Shown here in pieces: positions 15,134 to 20,442 of a stretch of 20,442 nt of DNA (within the stretch, counting starts at the first letter, position 1; every line of letters begins with the position of its first letter). The translations under genes were made by a program, and so were the position numbers. This stretch comes from Kurthia populi (GTDB taxonomy: Bacteria > Bacillota > Bacilli > Bacillales_A > Planococcaceae), in NCBI RefSeq assembly GCF_042686175.1, contig NZ_JBHUOR010000110.1:1-20442 (forward strand), given 5' to 3'. The notes below the pieces were generated by a model. That model was given only the letters and a program-made list of their open reading frames with translations, made no database searches and had not been told where the DNA came from.

Positions 15134-16063
15134 ATGAACAAACCTGAATTACTCGTAACACCAAAATCCGTTTCACATGTAGAAGCATTACTTGAAGCAG
15201 GAGCAGATGCCTTTTTAATTGGTGAAGAAAAATTTGGTTTACGTTTAGCAGGCGAATTTACATTGGAAGATGTAAAAACAATTACTACATTAGTCCATGC
15301 GGCAGGCAAGAAAGTATATGTCGCAATGAATGCGATTTTTCATAACGATCGTGTGCCACTGCTTGCACCTTATATGAAAGCTATTGATGAAATTGGTGTA
15401 GATGCCATTTATTTTGGTGATCCCGCAGTTGTTATGACAAAGCGCGAGTTAGACTCTAAAACGCCTTTACACTGGGATGCTGAGACGATTGCAACCAACT
15501 GGTTTCAAGCTAATTATTGGGGCAAACGAGGCGCTACACGTGCGTATCTTGCACGCGAGCTAGGTGTAGAAGAAATTATTGAAATTAAAGAAAATGCAGA
15601 TGTGGAAATTGAAGTACAAGTACATGGAATGACTTGTATATTCCAGTCTAAACGTCCTTTATTAGGTAATTATTTTTTATACCAAGGTAAAGCTATGGAA
15701 GTAGAAAATCGTAAAGAAGCACGTAATATGTTTTTATACGATAAAGAACGTGGCAATAAATATCCGATTTATGAAGATTATAATGGTACACATATCTACT
15801 CACCAGCAGATATGTGTATCATTGATGAGTTAGAAGAATTATTTGAAGCAAATATTGATGTGTTCCGTATTGAAGGGGTCCTTCATGAAGAAGCTTATAT
15901 TGTAACGGTTGTAGAACAATACCGTAAAGCAATTGATGCATATTTCGAAAACGAAGATACTTATATCGATATGAAAGAAGAATTAGTCGAAGCGATTGAA
16001 GCAATTCAACCAGCACTACGTCCATTGGATACAGGCTTCTTCTTCAAAGAAACAGTTTACTAG
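15134..16063 (+). CDS. trhP1: TrhP1-type U32-family tRNA hydroxylation protein (YrrN)
   Basis: A peptidase U32-family protein of 309 aa; in B. subtilis TrhP1/TrhP2 (YrrN/YrrO) are needed for prephenate-dependent 5-hydroxylation of U34. It begins NKPELLVTPKSVSHVEALLEAGADAFLIG, a TIM-barrel-like start shared with the next gene. The block VHGMTCIFQSKRPLLGNY (C168) aligns with the cysteine motif of TrhP2, but only the first cysteine is kept and the GGC..C part is absent, so it probably cannot hold a metal cluster alone. AAGAGGTGA precedes the ATG. The gene stops 16 bases before trhP2. Peptidase activity is not supported; the U32 name is historical. Confidence 0.88.
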   Translation: MNKPELLVTPKSVSHVEALLEAGADAFLIGEEKFGLRLAGEFTLEDVKTITTLVHAAGKKVYVAMNAIFHNDRVPLLAPYMKAIDEIGVDAIYFGDPAVVMTKRELDSKTPLHWDAETIATNWFQANYWGKRGATRAYLARELGVEEIIEIKENADVEIEVQVHGMTCIFQSKRPLLGNYFLYQGKAMEVENRKEARNMFLYDKERGNKYPIYEDYNGTHIYSPADMCIIDELEELFEANIDVFRIEGVLHEEAYIVTVVEQYRKAIDAYFENEDTYIDMKEELVEAIEAIQPALRPLDTGFFFKETVY

Positions 16064-16079
16064 GAGGGAGCAAAATACG

Positions 16080-17357
16080 ATGGCAACAATTGAAATAAAT
16101 AATCGTATTAGCGAGATTATCGACGGTAAACGCGTTATTACGAAAAAGCCCGAGTTACTAGCACCTGCGGGTAACTTAGAAAAATTAAAAATTGCTGTAC
16201 ACTATGGCGCAGATGCTGTATTTATCGGAGGCCAAGAATTTGGCTTACGCTCAAATGCAGGTAACTTTTCAATTGATGAAATGCGCGAAGGTGTTGAATT
16301 TGCAAATAAGTATGGGGCAAAAATTTACGTAACAACGAATATTTTTGCACATAATGATAATATGGATGGCCTAGAAGACTATTTAATGGCTATTGAGGGA
16401 ACAGGTGTAACAGGCATTATTGTAGCGGATCCACTTATCATTGAAACATGCCGTGAAGTGGCGCCAAAACTTGAAATCCACTTGTCAACTCAGCAATCAT
16501 TGTCAAACTGGAAAGCCGTACAATATTGGAAAGATGAAGGTCTACACCGTGTTGTATTAGCACGTGAAACAGGAGCAGAAGAAATCAAATTAATGAAAGA
16601 AAATGTGGATATTGAAATCGAATCATTTGTTCATGGTGCAATGTGTATCGCTTATTCAGGACGCTGCGTGCTTTCAAACCACATGACAGCTCGAGATTCA
16701 AATCGTGGTGGCTGTTGTCAATCATGCCGCTGGGATTATGATTTATATGCTGTTGAAGACGGTGAAGAAAAACCATTATTTGAACAAGGCGATGAAGCAT
16801 TTGCAATGAGTCCAAAAGACTTAAACTTAATTGAATCCATTCCTAAAATCATTGAATTAGGGATTGATTCGATGAAAGTAGAAGGTCGTATGAAATCAAT
16901 TCACTATATTGCAACAGTTGTTACGGTTTACCGTAAAGTAATGGATGCGTACTGTGCAGACCCTGAAAACTTTGTTGTCAAAAAAGAATGGATAGAAGAA
17001 CTTGCAAAATGTGCAAATCGTGAAACGGATTCTTCATTCTTTGAAGGCGAGCCAGGATTTGAACAACAAATGTTTGGTACTCATAGCAAACAAACTACAT
17101 ACGACTTCTGTGGTATGGTATTAGACTATGATGAAGAAAAACAAATGATTACACTGCAACAACGTAACTACTTCAAACCAGGTGATGAAGTAGAGTTTTT
17201 CGGACCAAATATTGAAAACTTCCGCGTTGTTGTAGAAGAAATTTTTGACGAAAAAGGCAACTCATTAGATGCTGCTCGTCACCCGCTAGAAATTGTGCGC
17301 TTTAAATGCCCACACAAAGTAAACTCATATGATATGATGCGTAAGGAGATGCGATAG
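16080..17357 (+). CDS. trhP2: TrhP2-type U32-family tRNA hydroxylation protein (YrrO)
   Basis: A U32-family protein of 425 aa, paralogous to TrhP1 and the larger of the pair. PELLAPAGNLEKLKIAVHYGADAVFIGG at 24-51 marks the family N-terminus. The cysteine set C189, C196, C212, C213 and C216 lies in VHGAMCIAYSGRC and GGCCQSCRW, consistent with a metal or Fe-S site. SMKVEGRMKS is at 264-273, and a C-terminal beta domain of about 80 residues ends the protein. ATG at 16080 has AGGAGGG 9 bases upstream. The open frame extends 28 codons into trhP1 but lacks a ribosome-binding site there. Its stop abuts the udk start, so the two are probably coupled. Confidence 0.92.
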   Translation: MATIEINNRISEIIDGKRVITKKPELLAPAGNLEKLKIAVHYGADAVFIGGQEFGLRSNAGNFSIDEMREGVEFANKYGAKIYVTTNIFAHNDNMDGLEDYLMAIEGTGVTGIIVADPLIIETCREVAPKLEIHLSTQQSLSNWKAVQYWKDEGLHRVVLARETGAEEIKLMKENVDIEIESFVHGAMCIAYSGRCVLSNHMTARDSNRGGCCQSCRWDYDLYAVEDGEEKPLFEQGDEAFAMSPKDLNLIESIPKIIELGIDSMKVEGRMKSIHYIATVVTVYRKVMDAYCADPENFVVKKEWIEELAKCANRETDSSFFEGEPGFEQQMFGTHSKQTTYDFCGMVLDYDEEKQMITLQQRNYFKPGDEVEFFGPNIENFRVVVEEIFDEKGNSLDAARHPLEIVRFKCPHKVNSYDMMRKEMR

Positions 17358-17996
17358 ATGACAAAAAGTCGCCCAGTTGTAATTGGTATTGCGGGAGGTT
17401 CAGGCTCAGGTAAGACGAGTGTTACACATGCTATTTTAGATGTGTTTAAAGACCGTTCTGTCGTTGTAATTGAACAAGATTATTACTATAAAGATCAAAG
17501 TCATTTAGAATTTGAACAACGTTTAGAAACAAACTATGATCACCCAGATGCATTTGATAATGCATTATTAGCTCAAGACATTAAAAAACTATTAAATCGT
17601 GAATCAATTGAAAAACCTGTGTATGATTATGCTTTACACACACGTTCAAAAGAAACCGTACACATTGAACCACAAGACGTTATTATTATCGAAGGGATTC
17701 TAGTGTTAGCAGATGAAAATTTGCGTGATTTAATGGATATGAAATTATTCGTCGATACAGATGCAGATTTACGTATTATTCGTCGTATTTTACGAGACAT
17801 TAATGAACGTGGACGCTCAATGGATTCAGTTATTGATCAATATTTAAGCGTTGTCCGTCCAATGCATAATCAATTTATCGAACCAACGAAGCGCTCAGCA
17901 GATATTATCATTCCTGAAGGCGGCGAAAATAAGGTCGCAATTGATTTAATGGTTACAAAAATTAAAACAATTCTTGAATCTAACAACATAGTGTAA
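17358..17996 (+). CDS. udk: Uridine kinase (uridine/cytidine)
   Basis: Phosphorylates uridine and cytidine with ATP or GTP in the pyrimidine salvage pathway. It has 212 aa, the normal length. The P-loop GGSGSGKT is at 13-20. QDYYYKD and YDHPDAFD mark nucleoside binding; RRILRDINERGRS and PTKRSADIIIPEGG are family C-terminal motifs. The ATG directly follows the trhP2 stop, and its ribosome-binding site AAGGAGATG lies within the last codons of trhP2. This is the last gene of the trmR-trhP1-trhP2-udk unit, before a strong hairpin. The same order occurs in B. subtilis. Confidence 0.97.
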   Translation: MTKSRPVVIGIAGGSGSGKTSVTHAILDVFKDRSVVVIEQDYYYKDQSHLEFEQRLETNYDHPDAFDNALLAQDIKKLLNRESIEKPVYDYALHTRSKETVHIEPQDVIIIEGILVLADENLRDLMDMKLFVDTDADLRIIRRILRDINERGRSMDSVIDQYLSVVRPMHNQFIEPTKRSADIIIPEGGENKVAIDLMVTKIKTILESNNIV

Positions 17997-18066
17997 TATT
18001 ATGGATAGTGAGAATTTGTCTTTTAGCTGGTAGCTTTTGCTATTTGCGACTTCAAACTAACTAATA

Positions 18067-18109
18067 ACTATGTCGCTTACTACATTTTAGTAAGCGACAT
18101 AGTATTTTT
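18067..18109 (+). terminator. Strong intrinsic terminator after udk
   Basis: A perfect 15-bp stem (18067-18081 with 18089-18103) and 7-base loop are followed by ATTTTT. It ends the trmR-udk operon. The 70 bases between the udk stop and the hairpin show nothing recognisable. The stem is also A-rich upstream on the other strand, but no gene faces it from the right. Confidence 0.92.
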
Positions 18110-18217
18110 ATTACTTGCCGATATGGGAGGAATAGAAATCTCGTTTAACCTTACGAACTACTGGGGATAGCTTAGTCAATAAGAGCAATCATGTTCTGTT
18201 CCTAAGAAATGGTTCAA

Positions 18218-18229
18218 TACTGTACAGTA
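18218..18229. other. 12-bp perfect palindrome upstream of greA
   Basis: TACTGTACAGTA is a perfect inverted repeat without spacer, 17 bases before the greA ATG. The stretch 18110-18246 has no clear promoter pair, so the palindrome is the only distinct signal there. It could be an operator or chance; the binding protein is unknown. Confidence 0.35.
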
Positions 18230-18246
18230 ATTAAGGAGTGACTACC

Positions 18247-18720
18247 ATGTCAGCAGAAAAACAATACCCAATGACTGCAGAGGGTAAAGCAAAATTAGAA
18301 AAAGAATTAGAAGATTTAATTACCGTAAAACGTCCAGAAGTTGTAGAACGTATTAAAATCGCTCGCGGCTATGGTGACCTTTCAGAGAACTCTGAGTATG
18401 ATGCAGCGAAAGACGAACAAGGTTTTGTTGAAGGCCGTATTAAATTAGTTGAAACAATGATCCGTAATGCGGTTATTATTGAAGAAACTGCAGACGGTTC
18501 AGACGTATGTACAATTGGTCGTACGGTTACATTTCAAGAGGAAGATGATGAACCAGAGACATATCAAATCGTTGGCTCTGCAGAAGCTGATCCATTTGAA
18601 GGTCGTATTTCAAATGATTCGCCAATCGCAAAAGGCTTAATCGGTCATAAAGTTGGCGAAACAGTAAAAATCGTTACTCCTGGTGGCGAATTTAACGTTA
18701 AAATTATTGAAGTAAAATAA
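18247..18720 (+). CDS. greA: Transcription elongation factor GreA
   Basis: Rescues backtracked RNA polymerase by stimulating transcript cleavage. The 157 aa are the usual length. An N-terminal coiled-coil hairpin (about 12-75) carries the tip motif ARGYGDLSENSEYDAAK at 39-55 with acidic D44 and E47. A C-terminal FKBP-like domain ends IAKGLIGHKVGETVKIVTPGG. The ATG at 18247 is 6 bases after AAGGAGTG; the GTG of that site would add three spurious residues. It is flanked by terminators on both sides, so it is monocistronic. In B. subtilis the next gene is pbpI; here it is missing. Confidence 0.97.
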   Translation: MSAEKQYPMTAEGKAKLEKELEDLITVKRPEVVERIKIARGYGDLSENSEYDAAKDEQGFVEGRIKLVETMIRNAVIIEETADGSDVCTIGRTVTFQEEDDEPETYQIVGSAEADPFEGRISNDSPIAKGLIGHKVGETVKIVTPGGEFNVKIIEVK

Positions 18721-18734
18721 TTAACTTCTAAAAT

Positions 18735-18766
18735 AAAAAGCGGCAGGAAAATTCCTGTCGCTTTTT
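18735..18766 (+). terminator. Intrinsic terminator after greA
   Basis: The arms 18735-18749 and 18752-18766 pair over 15 bases with one G:U, with a minimal 2-base loop (the terminal A:T pairs probably open), ending in TTTTT. The A-rich left arm means it may also act on the minus strand. Confidence 0.88.
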
Positions 18767-18828
18767 GTTTTGTTAGCAAAATGTAGCGTTATTGTAATAT
18801 ATGTAGAGCGCACGATTTATATAAAATA

Positions 18829-18837
18829 TGCTATGAT
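18829..18837 (+). promoter_or_regulatory. Extended -10 promoter for yrrS
   Basis: TGCTATGAT is an extended -10 (TGnTATgAT) with no convincing -35. A start about 7 bases downstream (near 18844) would leave a leader of only about 14 bases, barely enough for the GAGGTG site. An alternative -10-like TATAAA is at 18820-18825. Confidence 0.5.
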
Positions 18838-18857
18838 GTGTTTATGAGGTGATGACA

Positions 18858-19517
18858 TTGGATCAACAACCACCACAACAAAGACGTCGACGATATAACC
18901 CAACGCCGGAACCAAATAAAAAATCCGATAAATTATTAAATATCGCGATTGCTGTTGTTAGTATTTTAATTGTAATCGTTGGCTATTTTGTTCTTACATA
19001 TGATGGTTCTAATCAAAAAGCAGTGGATGAACCAAAAAATGAACAAAAAGCGACAGATTCAAGTGCTACAAATGCACAAAAAGCCAAAGAACAAGCAAAA
19101 GAAGAAAAAGCTAAACAACGTGAAGAAGATTTGAAAAAAGATATTACAGAACGTTCTACTGTAACTCAAAGTGAATCAAGCGACAGTAATGTAGAAATGA
19201 CAATCGTAGATTCAGCTTGGAAAGTAACGAAAACTGAGCAAACAGAAAACATTGGTGAAGGCCACATTTCTGCTTATGATGGGACATCGCTTGACTGGCA
19301 AGAAAAAGTGAAAACATTTGCAACTGTAACAAATATTCCAGAAGAAACGATGAAAATTATTCGTGTGAAAAATGGTGGCGCAAATAATCGTACAATCGGA
19401 ATTGTCACTTCTGAAGATGGTTTGAAAAAATATCGTGTGACGGTACAGTGGATTGCAGATAAAGGATGGAAAACTGAACAAATCGATGTCTTAAAAACAT
19501 TGGATGGCACATATTAA
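18858..19517 (+). CDS. yrrS: YrrS-like DUF1510 membrane protein
   Basis: A 219-residue protein with an N-terminal cytoplasmic part rich in Gln, Pro and Arg (QQPPQQRRRRY), one membrane segment at about 27-48 (LLNIAIAVVSILIVIVGYF) and a long Lys/Glu/Gln-rich stretch at about 55-95. The C-terminal domain (about 105-219) has SAWKVTKTEQTENIGEGHIS and VQWIADKGWKTEQIDV, the DUF1510 region, facing outside if the membrane segment is a signal anchor. Its function is unknown; in B. subtilis it sits next to the class A penicillin-binding gene pbpI, absent here. TTG at 18858 is chosen, after GAGGTGAT; ATG at 18852 is too close to the ribosome-binding site. Confidence 0.82.
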   Translation: MDQQPPQQRRRRYNPTPEPNKKSDKLLNIAIAVVSILIVIVGYFVLTYDGSNQKAVDEPKNEQKATDSSATNAQKAKEQAKEEKAKQREEDLKKDITERSTVTQSESSDSNVEMTIVDSAWKVTKTEQTENIGEGHISAYDGTSLDWQEKVKTFATVTNIPEETMKIIRVKNGGANNRTIGIVTSEDGLKKYRVTVQWIADKGWKTEQIDVLKTLDGTY

Positions 19518-19522
19518 AACAT

Positions 19523-19560
19523 AAAAAATCCTGTAGTTCTTGACGACTACAGGATTTTTT
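19523..19560 (+). terminator. Intrinsic terminator after yrrS
   Basis: A perfect 15-bp stem (19523-19537 with 19546-19560) and 8-base loop, with A-run and T-run on opposite arms. It separates yrrS from mtnN. Confidence 0.92.
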
Positions 19561-19567
19561 GTATATC
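19540..19567 (+). promoter_or_regulatory. Candidate mtnN promoter nested in the yrrS terminator
   Basis: TTGACG (19540-19545) lies in the loop of the terminator and TATATC (19562-19567) just after it, spaced 16 bases. The -35 matches five of six consensus bases and the -10 four of six. It is the best promoter-like pair before mtnN. Confidence 0.4.
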
Positions 19568-19605
19568 GTATAGAAGATAGAATTTGAAAGGTGGAACCAC
19601 TTATT

Positions 19606-20298
19606 ATGAAAATCGCAGTAATCGGCGCAATGGAAGAGGAAGTAGAACTTTTACGCGCAACGTTAGAAAACGCAACAACAGAAACAATCGCAAATAGCGA
19701 ATATACACAAGGCACCTATAAAGATAAAGATGTTATTTTATTAAAATCAGGTATTGGCAAAGTGAATGCGGCAATGTCGACAACGATTTTACTTGAAAAA
19801 TATCAACCAGATGTGGTCATCAATACAGGATCAGCAGGCGGCTATGATGAAAATCTTGATGTGGGTGCTATCGTCATTTCGGATGAAGTACGTCATCATG
19901 ATGTAGATGCAACTATTTTTGGCTATGAAATGGGTCAAGTACCACAAATGCCTGTAGGCTTTAAAGCAGATGCTCGTTTAATGGAAGTTGCAGAGCAGGC
20001 CGTAGCAGAAGTTGGAGAACATCAATCAGCCACAGGATTAATTACAACAGGGGATTCATTTATGAATGACCCTGTACGCGTTGAAACAGTACGTAACTAC
20101 TTCCCAACAATGAAAGCTGTTGAAATGGAAGCGGCAGCAGTTGCGCAAGTATGCTATCAATTCGCAACACCATTTGTTGTTATTCGTGCATTGTCAGATA
20201 TTGCAGGGAAACAATCAGATATTAGCTTTGATGAATTTTTACCGATTGCTGCAAAACATTCAACACAAGTTGTATTAAAAGCAATAGAAAAAATGTAA
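19606..20298 (+). CDS. mtnN: 5'-methylthioadenosine/S-adenosylhomocysteine nucleosidase
   Basis: Cleaves MTA and SAH to adenine plus a thioribose compound, so it removes the by-product of SAM-dependent methylation (including that of TrmR) and feeds methionine salvage. It has 230 aa. The start MKIAVIGAMEEEVE includes E12; NTGSAGG is at 73-79, TTGDSFM at 147-153, VEMEAAAVA with E175 at 172-180, and SDIAG with D198 at 197-201. These match the catalytic Glu and Asp of MTAN. The ATG at 19606 follows GAAAGGTGG; the GTG at 19591 is within that site. B. subtilis has yrrT before and mccAB after it; neither is here. Confidence 0.97.
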   Translation: MKIAVIGAMEEEVELLRATLENATTETIANSEYTQGTYKDKDVILLKSGIGKVNAAMSTTILLEKYQPDVVINTGSAGGYDENLDVGAIVISDEVRHHDVDATIFGYEMGQVPQMPVGFKADARLMEVAEQAVAEVGEHQSATGLITTGDSFMNDPVRVETVRNYFPTMKAVEMEAAAVAQVCYQFATPFVVIRALSDIAGKQSDISFDEFLPIAAKHSTQVVLKAIEKM

Positions 20299-20308
20299 TT
20301 TAAAAAGG

Positions 20309-20339
20309 AAAGAATCGCGATTGTGTGATTCTTTTTTTT
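20309..20339 (+). terminator. Intrinsic terminator after mtnN
   Basis: AAAGAATCGC (20309-20318) pairs with GTGATTCTTT (20325-20334) with one G:U and a 6-base loop, followed by a run of T to 20339. It makes mtnN the end of its transcript. Confidence 0.85.
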
Positions 20340-20340
20340 A

Positions 20341-20442
20341 TGTGATAGATTGTCAAATTAACTGCACCACTTCACATTCAAATGCATCCTGTGTGGTATT
20401 CCAGTTGAGGCACTTTCTTGGTCGATTGTTGATCAATGAAAG
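20341..20442 (-). mobile_element. End of an IS30-family insertion sequence (partial)
   Basis: The last 102 bases contain the 3' end of a transposase gene read on the minus strand. About 12 bases after its stop lie just before the mtnN terminator. The segment AGATTGTCAAATTAACTGCA (20347-20366) overlaps the stop and resembles terminal inverted repeats I recall from IS30-family elements of Bacilli. The other end and any target duplication are outside the window, so the exact border is not fixed. Confidence 0.6.
20353..20442 (-). CDS. IS30-family transposase, C-terminal fragment (runs off the window)
   Basis: The reverse strand codes 29 residues and TGA at 20355-20353. The segment INNRPRKCLNWNTTQDAFE matches the C-terminal signature of IS30-family DDE transposases (N-x-R-P-R-K-x-L-x-W/Y-x-T-P-x-E-x-F). 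The usual P-x-E after W-x-T appears as T-Q-D, so this copy differs slightly. Whether the gene is intact to the right cannot be seen. It points back towards mtnN and shares no promoter with it. Confidence 0.8.
   Translation of the reverse strand, partial: LSLINNRPRKCLNWNTTQDAFECEVVQLI

Noticed and set aside
15996..16079. 28-codon N-terminal extension of trhP2
   Set aside because: It overlaps the end of trhP1 in another frame and lacks a ribosome-binding site, while ATG 16080 has AGGAGGG at proper distance.
15134..17357. Secreted collagenase/protease call for the two U32 genes
   Set aside because: The U32 peptidase label is historical. There is no signal peptide, and the context with trmR supports tRNA hydroxylation.
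18124..18171. Possible 15-codon leader peptide before greA
   Set aside because: There is no ribosome-binding site, the product resembles nothing, and no attenuator hairpin follows it before greA.
18218..18229. LexA (SOS) box at the palindrome before greA
   Set aside because: It resembles the CTGT and ACAG half-sites of E. coli LexA but without the spacer. Firmicutes LexA sites are GAAC-N4-GTTC, so this is not supported.

Overview
The window is a gene-dense, AT-rich piece of a Firmicutes (Bacillales) chromosome. Gene order and product lengths follow the Bacillus subtilis rarA(yrvN)-cymR-yrvO-trmU-yrrB-recD2 ... alaS-yrzL-yrrK-yrzB-mltG-yrrM-yrrN-yrrO-udk-greA-yrrS-mtnN neighbourhood. The differences are the expanded DUF1292 cluster, the absence of pbpI between greA and yrrS, and the absence of yrrT before and mccAB after mtnN. 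They suggest a relative outside Bacillus proper, for example a Planococcaceae genus such as Lysinibacillus or Solibacillus. That placement is inference. Most of the window is conserved core chromosome; mobile DNA is seen only at the right edge.

Layout. 1-111: tail of an upstream gene, a bidirectional terminator and a short intergenic repeat. 109-1398 (minus): rarA. 1462-7359 (plus): a probable operon cymR, iscS/yrvO, mnmA, yrrB (TPR) and recD2, linking cysteine regulation, sulfur mobilisation and tRNA 2-thiolation with a DNA helicase. 7369-10355: a consensus sigma-A promoter, an alanine T-box riboswitch (GCU specifier, terminator, T-box core) and alaS. 10422-13141: ireB, ruvX and five consecutive DUF1292 genes holding seven DUF1292 domains, closed by a terminator. 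13234-14349: mltG with its own promoter and terminator. 14487-17996: trmR, trhP1, trhP2 (tRNA wobble 5-methoxyuridine pathway) and udk, closed by a 15-bp terminator hairpin. 18247-18720: greA. 18858-19517: yrrS. 19606-20298: mtnN. 20353-20442 (minus): C-terminal end of an IS30-family transposase running off the window.

Functional themes. Three parts of the window serve tRNA decoding: IscS-MnmA for s2U34, TrhP1/TrhP2-TrmR for mo5U34, and AlaRS. Sulfur and SAM metabolism appear as CymR, the cysteine desulfurase and MtnN. The envelope and its signalling appear as IreB and MltG. The most unusual part is the DUF1292 expansion, in which tandem-domain proteins, a histidine-rich linker and mosaic similarity between neighbours point to local duplication and recombination.

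Many genes here have a GTG lying inside the Shine-Dalgarno sequence, so longest-ORF starts would be wrong. I moved those starts to the codon with proper spacing. No rRNA, tRNA or CRISPR array was seen.
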